Position numbers and translations under genes: made by a program. This document shows positions 17,388 to 25,450 of a stretch of 46,099 nt of DNA, piece by piece (positions within the stretch are counted from its first letter, which is position 1; the number at the start of each line of letters is the position of its first letter). Under the pieces are notes generated by a model. The model was not told where the DNA came from and searched no databases. It saw only the letters and a program-made list of their open reading frames with translations. This DNA comes from Methylacidiphilales bacterium (lineage in GTDB: Bacteria > Verrucomicrobiota > Verrucomicrobiia > Methylacidiphilales > UBA1321): assembly GCA_026225555.1 (NCBI GenBank), contig JAMFSY010000126.1, positions 1-46,099 of the forward strand. The letters are read 5' to 3'.

Positions 17388-17801
17388 CTACTGCGTGACG
17401 TTCTCGAGATGGAGCCGGCTGATCTTGGCGCGCTTCAAGACGTCCATGACATCGACGACCTGCTGGTAGCGAAGCGATTTATCCGCGCGAATCACCACCG
17501 AGGCTTCCGGGGTATCCTGGCCAAAGGCGGTCAATTCCTGCTCAAGGACGGGAAGATCAATCGGCTTCGACTCCAGATAGACCTGACCATTGTGGTCGAT
17601 GCTAACCGTGCGGATCGACTTGGGATCGGGCGGCGCGCCGCCATCCTCGGAGCCCACCGGCAACTGGAGCGGGATATTACTTTCCAGGAGAGGGGTGGTG
17701 ATGATGAAGATGATCAGCAGGACGAAGGCGAGATCGAGCAGCGGCGTGACGTTGAGCTCCGCCATCGCGGTATGGCCCGAACGTTGGGAGTAACGTTTCA
17801 T
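17388..17801 (-). CDS. exbD: ExbD/TolR-family biopolymer transport protein
   Basis: A 137-residue protein with a short cytoplasmic N-terminus, one transmembrane helix (about residues 22-38) containing the essential Asp in VTPLLDLAFVLLIIF, and a periplasmic domain ending in the family pattern VVIRADKSLRYQQVVDVMDVLKRA. With ExbB it forms the proton-driven motor that powers TonB- or Tol-dependent processes across the envelope. It follows exbB by 11 bases. No tonB or tolB gene is in the window, so whether it serves TonB, Tol-Pal or another machine is open. Confidence 0.92.
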   Translation of the reverse strand: MKRYSQRSGHTAMAELNVTPLLDLAFVLLIIFIITTPLLESNIPLQLPVGSEDGGAPPDPKSIRTVSIDHNGQVYLESKPIDLPVLEQELTAFGQDTPEASVVIRADKSLRYQQVVDVMDVLKRAKISRLHLENVTQ

Positions 17802-17812
17802 GGCATTTGCGA

Positions 17813-18568
17813 TCAGCGCGGGATGTTGCTGCCCGTGTCGAGATAACGGTGATCGAACGACGAGGCGAGTTCCGCCGCAAAGTTGTCGAGTTCGACGGTC
17901 ATCCCACGCAAAGTCACGACGAGGAAGTTGTAACCGAACATCGCCGGGATCGCCACGAGCAGGCCGGTGACGGTGGTGATCAGCGCGCCCGAGACGCCGG
18001 GGGCCATCGTGGTCAGGCTGGCGGAATGGGACGCGGCGATCGCACTGAAGGTATCCATCACGCCCCAGACCGTGCCGAGCAGCCCGAGGAACGGCGCACC
18101 GCTGACCGCCGTGGCAAGAATGGTCATGCGATCCTCCATCCGCAGCGCCTGCTCGCCGACCTCGCGTTCCAGCGCGGAGCGGACCGAGTTCATCGCCACG
18201 GCGGATATCCGATCGGCCTCGGCGAGCCGGGTGGGAAAGGTGTCGTCCAGCTCAGGCGTGCCGAGAAGGTGAAAGGTGAGCTCCTTGCACCCGGTCAGAT
18301 AAACGATGTAAGCGGGCGAATCGGCATAAGCCTCGCGATTCTGGTAAATGGCGAGCGGCTTGCGGGCGAGGCGGAAGCGCTTAAGAAAGCGCTGCGTCTC
18401 CGCCTTGGCGCGGCGGATCATCACGAACTTGGTCACCATGACCGACCAGCTGAACATCGAGCCAAGGAGCAGCAGGAGGATGACCAATTTTCCGGCCACG
18501 TTTGAATGCCAAAAGGCATAGACGATTCCGATATCGGCAAAGAGGTTGACCGCGCCGGGCATCAGCAT
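17813..18568 (-). CDS. exbB: MotA/TolQ/ExbB proton-channel family protein
   Basis: A protein of about 251 residues with three transmembrane helices: one near residues 25-42 (VAGKLVILLLLLGSMFSW), and two later ones in ATAVSGAPFLGLLGTVWGVMDTF and VSGALITTVTGLLVAIPAMFGYN, which carry the conserved TolQ/ExbB signatures. It forms the pentameric proton channel around ExbD. The start at 18568 is chosen because the upstream extension to 18622 is proline-rich and unlike the family; another ATG at 18562 is equally possible and no strong ribosome-binding site separates them. First gene of a two-gene motor operon. Confidence 0.9.
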   Translation of the reverse strand: MLMPGAVNLFADIGIVYAFWHSNVAGKLVILLLLLGSMFSWSVMVTKFVMIRRAKAETQRFLKRFRLARKPLAIYQNREAYADSPAYIVYLTGCKELTFHLLGTPELDDTFPTRLAEADRISAVAMNSVRSALEREVGEQALRMEDRMTILATAVSGAPFLGLLGTVWGVMDTFSAIAASHSASLTTMAPGVSGALITTVTGLLVAIPAMFGYNFLVVTLRGMTVELDNFAAELASSFDHRYLDTGSNIPR

Positions 18569-18706
18569 AGATTTACGTGGAGTATGTGGGTTGAGGGCCG
18601 GGCCGTCAAACGCCGCGTGCAATGGGTCTTCGCAGCGGTTGTCCTGCCTCCGATCCCCTCCCCTATGACTTCTCCTTTTTCGCCCTTATCTTCCGCACGC
18701 TAGCCC

Positions 18707-19528
18707 ATGGACCTGCGCGAACTTCTCGGTTGTTTTGTCCTGATGCTGGGGGGCCTCTCGCTTCTCCAGCTCGAAAACGTCACCTTCCGCAAGGTGGGCA
18801 TGATGTTGATCTGGCTGGCGAGCGGGCTCGCGGCTTATGCCTTCACGCAATCGGCCTGGCTCGCCGGTTTGATGCTTCTCGCGTGGATCTTCTTCCCGCT
18901 TTGGGAAATGCTTTTCGTCCTGCGCAAACTGCGGGTGCCGCGGCATCGTGTGCTGGCGGACGCACGCGCTCCGCGCAACGAATTCGAGGAGCTCGATGAG
19001 ATCAGCCAGCTCCTGGTCGATGCCGGGTTCGAGAACCTCGACGAGTGCCAACTGCGTCCCGCCCAGCATGAACAATATTACCGCATTTTCGTGCGCGAAG
19101 ACGGCCTGACCCAGGCGACCGTCGGATATATCGCCCAGGGTGCCATCGGCTTTCATTTCGTCGCGTTCACCTCCAACAGCAAGGATGGCCGACGCTGGGT
19201 GACATGGGATTATCCACTGACCTACGGCCTGGTCATGCCGCCGGAGACGGCGATCTATCGCGCCCTGCAATGTGAGACCGTGACCGATCTCTACCAGGCC
19301 CATCTCGATTTCCTGGAAGCCAACGAGATCAAGACTGAAGATCTCGTGCCCGGCGAGCGCACGCGGGAAGCGGCCCGGGCGCGGCTCGAGCTGACGCTGA
19401 ACCAGCAGATCGAATATAATATCTCGCGCGGCTATCTCGCACCCGCGACCGATAAGGAAAACTTCTGCTATTCTTGGCGCGGCACGCTTTACGTGGCGGG
19501 CCAGGTGCTGCGGGATTTGTTATTCTAG
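18707..19528 (+). CDS. Conserved-looking membrane protein of unknown function
   Basis: A 273-residue protein I do not recognise. The first 75 residues hold two or three hydrophobic helices (LLGCFVLMLGGLSLL, MMLIWLASGLAAYAF, LAGLMLLAWIFFPLWEMLFVL). The remaining 200 residues are soluble, rich in aromatic and acidic residues, with a beta-rich core (YYRIFVREDGLTQATVGYIAQGAIGF) and a helical end. This suggests a membrane-anchored cytoplasmic domain. It is divergent from exbB with about 140 bases between them and is followed by two small hairpin repeats. Good codon usage and length make it a real gene. Confidence 0.72.
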   Translation: MDLRELLGCFVLMLGGLSLLQLENVTFRKVGMMLIWLASGLAAYAFTQSAWLAGLMLLAWIFFPLWEMLFVLRKLRVPRHRVLADARAPRNEFEELDEISQLLVDAGFENLDECQLRPAQHEQYYRIFVREDGLTQATVGYIAQGAIGFHFVAFTSNSKDGRRWVTWDYPLTYGLVMPPETAIYRALQCETVTDLYQAHLDFLEANEIKTEDLVPGERTREAARARLELTLNQQIEYNISRGYLAPATDKENFCYSWRGTLYVAGQVLRDLLF

Positions 19529-19532
19529 GATA

Positions 19533-19589
19533 GGACGCGAGTTCCTTCGCGTCCCTTGAAGATAAGTCGGACGGCACGGAGTGCCGTCC
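19533..19589. repeat. Two adjacent small palindromes (REP-like)
   Basis: The first hairpin has arms GGACGCGA and TCGCGTCC around a six-base loop (19533-19554). The second has arms GGACGGCAC and GTGCCGTCC around GGA (19569-19589). They lie in the 67-base gap between convergent genes, so they could end transcription from both sides. The first is nearly identical to a hairpin at 22674-22695, which marks it as a dispersed repeat rather than a unique terminator. Confidence 0.6.
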
Positions 19590-19595
19590 CTACCT

Positions 19596-21149
19596 TTACT
19601 CGACGCCGCCGTATTGACCGAGATCCGGCGGCTTGTGTGTGCCGGATTGGCGGCTCTTCCAGTTCGCCCAATCGACGTAGGCGACATTGCGCAGACGCTC
19701 GTCCTGAGCCTGACGGAAATGGGTGTCGAATTCCGCATACTTCGCCTGATCGGGCAGGCTGCGGCTATCGAGATGGATGAGGAGGATCGTGTTATCGGTA
19801 TCGAGCGGGACAGGGCCGGAAAGACCATTCACCTCGAGACCGGTCGAGGCGTAGGCCAGGGTCTGAAGCTTCATGTCCGTCCGCGGGGCCGTCGCCGGGA
19901 CGAGGGACGGTAAGGTCTGGACCGTAAGCTTGAGCGCCGCCGCCGCCGCCTTGAAATCGCTGCCGGTCTTGAGCGAGGCCTGAAGGGAAGCAGCGGCCTT
20001 TTGCGCTGCAACCTGAGCGGCCTGATCGCCCTGCGTCTGTTGCAATTGCTTGGCGATATCGGCCTTCACCTGGTCCAGCGGTCGCAGGTCACTCGGCTGG
20101 ACTTCGCTGAGATGGAGCACGGCCACACCGTTATCCAGCGCGACCACCTTGCTGACGGGGCTGTCCTTCGACAGGGAGAAAGCCGCGCTGTTGAAGGCGG
20201 GGCTCGGCGGAAGTCCGGCGGGGGACGACTCGGCGGTGAAGAAATCCGTAGTGATGGACGTGAGGCCACGCTTCTTCGCCTCGGTCTGGAAATCAGGCGG
20301 AGTCGCGGGGGTGCTGTTCGTGCTGGCGGAAGGATCGGGCTGGAAGGCGAGCGCGAAATCGAGCGCCTTTTCTCCCAGCGCCTCGATGGCCGCCGTCTTG
20401 TCCTTGGCGGGCAGCTTGGCCTGATCAGCAGTGAGCGGGAAAAGAACGTAATCGACCTTTCGCTTTTCCGGCGTGCGGTACGCGGGGTTGTCGGGATGCG
20501 CCTTATATTCCGCCTCGATTTGTTCCGGCGTCACCTGGGCGGACGCGGCAAAGGTCTTCGGATCGAAGGTGATGACGCTAAGCTGCACCGGGCCATAATA
20601 CTTGGCGTACTCCGTCTCGACATCTTTACCCGGCGTGCGAACGGTGGAGAAAAGGGCCTGGCGCACGGCGTTGGCGCGCAGGTTGCCCCGCATCAGGGCT
20701 TCGAAGGCATCGGGAGTGATATGATACGCATTCTCGATGTTGTTCATCGCCTTCTGATAAAGATCCGGGCTGTAAGCTCCGTCCTTTTGGAAAAGGCCGC
20801 GGATATAATCGGCCAGTTCCTGGTCGCTGATCTCAACATGAAGCCGGTCGGCCTCGCGCTGGATCAGGAGCTGCCGCCAGCCTTCTTCCGCGATCTCTTC
20901 GCGCGTGCCGGGCTGATTGAGCCGCTCGGCCTGACCGCTGAGGATGAGTTCGTCACGGGCATTCCGGACGGCCTGATAAAGTTCCGCCACCGAAAGGTCC
21001 TGCCCGTCGATCCGGCCATAATCATTGCTGCCGCGTGCCCCGCTGGGGCTGAGCACATTTCCCGTGCCGTAAAAAATAAAGGAGCCGCCAAGGACGACAA
21101 GAATGAGGACCAGCACACTTTGAGACTGGCTGCGAAGAAACTTCATCAT
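19596..21149 (-). CDS. PpiD/SurA-like periplasmic peptidyl-prolyl isomerase/chaperone
   Basis: A protein of about 517 residues. It has a short cytoplasmic N-terminus, a single anchor helix (VLVLILVVLGGSFIFYGTGNV, residues about 11-31), a SurA_N-type chaperone region (RIDGQDLSVAELYQAVRNAR and following helices), and a parvulin-like stretch (FNSAAFSLSKDSPVSKVVALDNGVAVLHL). This matches PpiD, which is anchored in the inner membrane and helps newly exported proteins fold. The start is at tandem ATGs (21149/21146); the longer frame to 21350 adds low-complexity sequence and is rejected. It is divergent from the amidase gene, another envelope function. Confidence 0.8.
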   Translation of the reverse strand: MMKFLRSQSQSVLVLILVVLGGSFIFYGTGNVLSPSGARGSNDYGRIDGQDLSVAELYQAVRNARDELILSGQAERLNQPGTREEIAEEGWRQLLIQREADRLHVEISDQELADYIRGLFQKDGAYSPDLYQKAMNNIENAYHITPDAFEALMRGNLRANAVRQALFSTVRTPGKDVETEYAKYYGPVQLSVITFDPKTFAASAQVTPEQIEAEYKAHPDNPAYRTPEKRKVDYVLFPLTADQAKLPAKDKTAAIEALGEKALDFALAFQPDPSASTNSTPATPPDFQTEAKKRGLTSITTDFFTAESSPAGLPPSPAFNSAAFSLSKDSPVSKVVALDNGVAVLHLSEVQPSDLRPLDQVKADIAKQLQQTQGDQAAQVAAQKAAASLQASLKTGSDFKAAAAALKLTVQTLPSLVPATAPRTDMKLQTLAYASTGLEVNGLSGPVPLDTDNTILLIHLDSRSLPDQAKYAEFDTHFRQAQDERLRNVAYVDWANWKSRQSGTHKPPDLGQYGGVE

Positions 21150-21416
21150 AACGCGGCGTGGCTCCTCGGAGAGACGGGAAAACAGAACATGATCGTGGCA
21201 TGATGCGAGGAGAGGAGCCAGAGGACAAGCCAGGAATGTTTTTTGAAGTAATGACACCGATCCCGTTCCATCCCCGGAGTTTACCGGGAAATCGGGCCGG
21301 GAAAACGAAGGGATGGGAACGCGACGACAAGTCCCATGCTGTTCGGGCACGGATCACGGGCCGAAATCCCGCGAGCTTGCTTTCGCAGCCGCTTTGGCTT
21401 CTGTTCTCTTGATCCT

Positions 21417-22673
21417 ATGCCCCCCCGTCCGCTGTCTTTCCGTCTCCTTGGTCTCGTTCTTCTTGGGCTGGTCCTTTGCGCTGGCACGAGCCAGGCGGGC
21501 AAACTCTCGCCCCTCGCTCCAAGCCCGAATTGGTCCCACCTCGATGGTTACCAACGAACGATCACGCGCGGCGATTTCACCCGGATGATCAATGGCGTCT
21601 ATTCGCCGGACGGCGACTTCTGGAAATATGCGCAGATCGACGACCAGAAGGTGACCATCTTTTCCGACCTGGCCAAAGCCGAACCTCTCTTCACCCTCCA
21701 CTTCGCCACGAGCGAAAGCGCCTGTGCGCCGAGGCCCTACGCCTACAAGACGCAGGCGACTTCCAGCGATCCATCCCGGCCGCTCAAGGGCATCCGCATC
21801 GCGCTCGATCCAGGCCATATCGGCGGCGATTGGGCACAGCTCGAGGGTCGCTACTTCAAGCTGGGAGACGATCCTCCCGTGGAAGAGGCGCATCTCGCCA
21901 TGGTCACCTGCGACCTGCTGGCCGACCGCTTGGAGGCCGACGGCGCCGACATCGTCTGGGCCAAGCATGGCTATGAGCCGGTAACGGATCTGCGTCCCGA
22001 TTCCCTGCATCGTGAGGCGATCGCCGCGCTGGCCCTGCGGCCCGATACGACCAAGAAGATCAGCGACGAAATGGCGATCCAGCGCATGATCGACAATGAG
22101 GCGGCGCTGCTTTTTTATCGTGTGGCCGAGATTCGCGCCCGTGCCGAGGTGGTGAACAAGGAGCACCCAGACCTGACGATTTGCGTCCACTACAATGCCG
22201 ATGACTGGGGCGATCCCAACCATCCCACACTGATCGGGAATAGTCGGCTCGTGATCTTCGTCAACGGCGCTTACGAGAAATCCGAACTGGCTTTTGACGA
22301 CATGAAGTACGACCTGCTGCGGAAGCTGCTCGATCGCGATGCGCCCCAGGAAGAAAAGGGCTGCGCGCTCGTCGGGCAGGAGATGCTCGATACGTTGAAG
22401 TATCCGGCGGAGAGTTATGTCGGCGGTTATTTTGCGCGGCACGTGACCGATGTGCCGAGCGTCTTCGCGCGCAATCTCATGGCCAGCCGTCTTTATCACG
22501 GGCCCGTGATCTATTGCGAGGGGCCCTACATGAACGCCCGTGACGCCTACTACCGGATCATCGCCGGAGATTATTTGGGGCAGAGAGTCATCCACGGCCA
22601 AAGCTATCCGAGCATCTATCGGGACTATGCCTCTTCCGTGGAGAAGGGCGTGCTGAAGTATTTTGGAAGGTAG
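21417..22673 (+). CDS. N-acetylmuramoyl-L-alanine amidase (Amidase_3), exported
   Basis: A 418-residue cell-wall hydrolase. Residues 1 to about 28 are a Sec signal peptide (LLGLVLLGLVLCAGTSQA). The zinc site of Amidase_3 is visible: H134 in LDPGHIGG, Glu156/157 in VEEAHLAMV, and H258 in ICVHYNAD. It cuts the amide bond between MurNAc and L-Ala in peptidoglycan in the periplasm. Compared with AmiA/AmiC it has a longer insert between the Glu and second His and an unusual N-terminal 100-residue region of unknown fold. The start is chosen for the signal peptide; an ATG at 21336 gives an implausible leader. A palindromic repeat starts right at its stop. Confidence 0.85.
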   Translation: MPPRPLSFRLLGLVLLGLVLCAGTSQAGKLSPLAPSPNWSHLDGYQRTITRGDFTRMINGVYSPDGDFWKYAQIDDQKVTIFSDLAKAEPLFTLHFATSESACAPRPYAYKTQATSSDPSRPLKGIRIALDPGHIGGDWAQLEGRYFKLGDDPPVEEAHLAMVTCDLLADRLEADGADIVWAKHGYEPVTDLRPDSLHREAIAALALRPDTTKKISDEMAIQRMIDNEAALLFYRVAEIRARAEVVNKEHPDLTICVHYNADDWGDPNHPTLIGNSRLVIFVNGAYEKSELAFDDMKYDLLRKLLDRDAPQEEKGCALVGQEMLDTLKYPAESYVGGYFARHVTDVPSVFARNLMASRLYHGPVIYCEGPYMNARDAYYRIIAGDYLGQRVIHGQSYPSIYRDYASSVEKGVLKYFGR

Positions 22674-22695
22674 GGACGCGAGTCCCTTCGCGTCC
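22674..22695. repeat. Small palindrome, second copy of the GGACGCGA hairpin
   Basis: Arms GGACGCGA and TCGCGTCC surround the loop GTCCCT, immediately after the amidase stop codon. It differs from the copy at 19533-19554 only in the loop. It probably stabilises or ends the amidase mRNA; no T-run follows, so intrinsic termination is uncertain. Confidence 0.6.
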
Positions 22696-22783
22696 GTAGA
22701 ATCTCGAACCACCCCGTGCCTTCCCAGCTCTCGGATAGTATAAGAGTTGCTAATCTCTGCGGAGGTGGTTAATTCGGAGCCCT

Positions 22784-24286
22784 ATGAGCCCAAAGACTTC
22801 CCCCGCAGGTCCCGATGTCGTGTTAATCGGCGCGGGAATCATGAGCGCCACGCTGGGCGTTCTTCTCAAGGAATTGCAGCCCGATCTGACGATGGAGATT
22901 TACGAAAGTCTCGATGCGGTCGCCTTGGAAAGCTCCGATGCCTGGAACAATGCGGGCACCGGCCACGCCGCGCTTTGCGAGTTGAATTACACCCCGGAAA
23001 AAGCCGACGGCACCGTCGATTGCTCAAAGGCCTTTCAAATCAACGAGGCCTTCAAGGTCTCCGCGCAACTCTGGGCTTACCTGATCGAAAACAAGCGTAT
23101 CGAAACGCCGAAGACATTCATCACGCGCATCCCCCACGTCAGCTTTGTCCATGGTGCGGCGGATGTCGCCTTCCTTCGCAAACGCTTCGAAGGCCTGAGC
23201 AAACACCATCTTTTCAGTGGCATGGAATACACGGAAGACCGGAAAAAGCTAACGGAGTGGATGCCGCTGATCATGGAAGGCCGCGATGAGGAGGAGCCAG
23301 TCGCCGCCACGCGTATGCTGGTGGGAACCGACGTCAATTTTGGCGCGTTGACCCGCTGCCTGATCGGTTATCTGAAGAGCCTTCCCGGCGTTAACGTTCA
23401 CGTGCAGCACGAAGTCGTGAACCTGAGGCGGCAGAAGGATTCCACGTCGTGGCAAATTGACGTGCTCGACAAGGCCACGCGCAAGAGGCGGAAGGTCATG
23501 ACCCGGTTTGCCTTTCTCGGCGCGGGCGGAGGGGCGCTACCGCTGCTCCAAAAGTCGGGCATCGCGGAGGGACGCGGCTTCGGCGGCTTCCCCGTCAGCG
23601 GGCAATGGCTCTGCTGCCAGAACGAGGAGCTGATTGAACGGCATTTCGCCAAGGTCTACGGCAAAGCCTCACTGGGTGCGCCGCCGATGTCGGTGCCGCA
23701 TCTCGACACCCGCCTGATCGACGGGAAAAAGGGACTCCTCTTCGGCCCGTTCGCGGGCTTCACGACGAAGTATCTGAAAAACGGCTCCCTCTTCGATTTC
23801 CCGCTCGCGATCAAGCCGGACAATCTTGTGCCCATGACTGCGGCCGCGTTTCAAAATATCGATCTCACCCGCTATCTCATCGGCCAGGTGCTTCAATCGC
23901 CCGAAGACCGCTTGAACGCGCTGAAGGAATTCGTTCCCCACGCGCGATTGGAGGACTGGAAACTGCAAGTCGCCGGACAGCGCGTGCAGGTGATCAAGAA
24001 GGACCCAAAAAAAGGCGGCGTGCTGCAATTCGGGACGGAAGTCATCTGCGCCAAGGACGGCTCCATCGCCGCCCTGCTGGGCGCATCGCCGGGGGCCTCG
24101 ACCTCGGTCGAGATCATGCTGAAGGTCATCCAGAATTGCTTCCCCGACAAGCTGGCAAGCGTCGCGTGGCAGGACAGGCTGAAGCAGATGATTCCGTCTC
24201 ACGGCGAATCGCTGGCGAAGGATGCCGAGCTGCACGAGCGGATTCGCTCGCACGTCCGCGAAGTGCTCGGATTGCTCGTGGGATAG
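22784..24286 (+). CDS. mqo: Malate:quinone oxidoreductase
   Basis: A 500-residue FAD-dependent enzyme that oxidises L-malate to oxaloacetate and passes electrons to the quinone pool, a membrane-associated alternative to NAD malate dehydrogenase. The FAD-binding loop GAGIMSATLG starts at residue 16, and the Mqo-specific block SSDAWNNAGTGHAALCELNYTPE follows at about 50. FGPFAGFTTKYLKNGS and GASPGAST near the C-terminus also fit the family. Length is typical (about 490-500). It appears to be a single-gene unit with about 110 bases on each side. Confidence 0.93.
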   Translation: MSPKTSPAGPDVVLIGAGIMSATLGVLLKELQPDLTMEIYESLDAVALESSDAWNNAGTGHAALCELNYTPEKADGTVDCSKAFQINEAFKVSAQLWAYLIENKRIETPKTFITRIPHVSFVHGAADVAFLRKRFEGLSKHHLFSGMEYTEDRKKLTEWMPLIMEGRDEEEPVAATRMLVGTDVNFGALTRCLIGYLKSLPGVNVHVQHEVVNLRRQKDSTSWQIDVLDKATRKRRKVMTRFAFLGAGGGALPLLQKSGIAEGRGFGGFPVSGQWLCCQNEELIERHFAKVYGKASLGAPPMSVPHLDTRLIDGKKGLLFGPFAGFTTKYLKNGSLFDFPLAIKPDNLVPMTAAAFQNIDLTRYLIGQVLQSPEDRLNALKEFVPHARLEDWKLQVAGQRVQVIKKDPKKGGVLQFGTEVICAKDGSIAALLGASPGASTSVEIMLKVIQNCFPDKLASVAWQDRLKQMIPSHGESLAKDAELHERIRSHVREVLGLLVG

Positions 24287-24329
24287 GCCGCGAATTTCCC
24301 CGCGCGGCGACGCTCCAAGGCTTTCCCGG

Positions 24330-24359
24330 TTGACGGTTCCGTGGGCTGAAGAATCTTAT
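24330..24359 (+). promoter_or_regulatory. Possible sigma-70-type promoter for the CHAD gene
   Basis: TTGACG and TCTTAT are separated by 18 bases and lie 36 bases upstream of the CHAD start codon. The -10 match is weak; the call rests mainly on the good -35 and its position. Confidence 0.25.
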
Positions 24360-24394
24360 GGTTGTCCGGACGACTCGGCTAATGGGAAAATCTC

Positions 24395-25225
24395 ATGGAA
24401 TCGCTCCCTTACGCCTTCTCGCCTCAACACGGACTGGAGCATGAATTTCCGCGCGTGTTGCACCGCGTTTCCGCCCGGCTGAAGAAGCTCGCCGGCCATC
24501 CGGGCCACGATAAGAGCGAGACGCTGCATGAAATTCGCATCTCGATCAAACTGTTGCGAGCGCTTCTCTGGCTGGCGAAGCCGGGCTGTTCACCGGCGCA
24601 TGCGTTCGCGATCAAGAATCAGCTTAAGATCGCCGCGCATCATTTGGCGGGAACACGCGATATGATGGTCATGCGGGCCACTCTCCAGGAGTTGAAAAAG
24701 GAATCGGACGAGCCGGAGGAACACGAATCCATTGAGCACGCGTTGCGCGCCTTTGCCTTGAGGCAGGCGAAAACTTCGAACGGAGTCTTAAAGAAAGCTT
24801 CGGCCACGCTGCAAAAGGCGATCTCGCTCATGGAACGCGATTGCCATTTCGACTCCGGGAAAAGCTCGGCGAGACGGCGGCTCAAGAAAGCCTTTCACCT
24901 GACACACCAGGCTCGCCAGAAAGCCCTGAAAACCAAGCGTGCCCTCGATTTCCACGAATGGCGCAAGAAGGCCAAGCGTCTCCTTTACCTGTTGCAACTT
25001 TTGCATGCCGACCCCGGCAAAAAGACGGCCCGGATGATCAAGCGCATCGACAAGATTCAACATTGGCTGGGCGACCATCACGATCATGTGCTGCTGGAGG
25101 AGCAATTGAAAAAGGGTCGCCCGGGCGGCCTGGAAGGATCGGGGTTGAAGGCCCTTTCCCAGCTGATCGGAGAGCGAAAGCGTCACTTCCGGCGAAAGGC
25201 CGAGAAGGCGGCGAAGCGTCTTTAG
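24395..25225 (+). CDS. CHAD-domain protein
   Basis: A 276-residue all-helical, strongly basic protein. The conserved histidine/arginine surface of CHAD is seen in LHEIRISIKLLRALLWL near residue 46 and HEWRKKAKRLLYLLQLL at about 187, with DMMVMRATLQEL between. CHAD domains bind inorganic polyphosphate, and in some bacteria locate to polyphosphate granules. No CYTH/ygiF domain or polyphosphate kinase is attached or adjacent here, so this is a stand-alone CHAD protein whose partner, if any, is elsewhere. It ends 38 bases before the first 114-bp repeat. Confidence 0.85.
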   Translation: MESLPYAFSPQHGLEHEFPRVLHRVSARLKKLAGHPGHDKSETLHEIRISIKLLRALLWLAKPGCSPAHAFAIKNQLKIAAHHLAGTRDMMVMRATLQELKKESDEPEEHESIEHALRAFALRQAKTSNGVLKKASATLQKAISLMERDCHFDSGKSSARRRLKKAFHLTHQARQKALKTKRALDFHEWRKKAKRLLYLLQLLHADPGKKTARMIKRIDKIQHWLGDHHDHVLLEEQLKKGRPGGLEGSGLKALSQLIGERKRHFRRKAEKAAKRL

Positions 25226-25263
25226 GCATTCCATTTTCCAACTAGGTCGCGAAAGAAAAAACC

Positions 25264-25377
25264 GTCATCCTGAGCTTGTCGAAGGATCAGCTTCCGTTGA
25301 CTCCACTCTCGCGGACCAGTCTCTCGCTAAATTCGGGTATATGCCGGAGGCTGATCCTTCGACAAGCTCAGGATGAC
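25264..25377. repeat. 114-bp palindromic repeat, copy 1 (before lysC)
   Basis: The element begins GTCATCCTGAGCTTGTCGAA and ends with the reverse complement. The terminal inverted repeats are 28 bases and perfect, enclosing a 58-base centre. By direct comparison it is identical, including the centre, to the copy at 26719-26832. No open reading frame or transposase is inside. It could act as a strong hairpin between genes. The pattern fits a MITE/REP-like non-autonomous element. Confidence 0.9.
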
Positions 25378-25450
25378 TGACTTAGGATGGCAACCTTCAA
25401 TCCCGAGATTGTCACGCCACTCTTTCTCCCGTAATATCGACCTCTTTCCC

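Noticed and set aside
20001..21203. 400-codon plus-strand ORF opposite the PpiD-like gene, and similarly 21354-22712 (-) opposite the amidase
   Set aside because: Both are mirror frames of genes with clear domains, rich in Arg/Gly/Leu without recognisable motifs.
25373..25450. Earlier ATG for aspartate kinase
   Set aside because: The codon lies in the end of the repeat and adds 26 residues not seen in the family; MSFIVQKYGGTS is the normal start.
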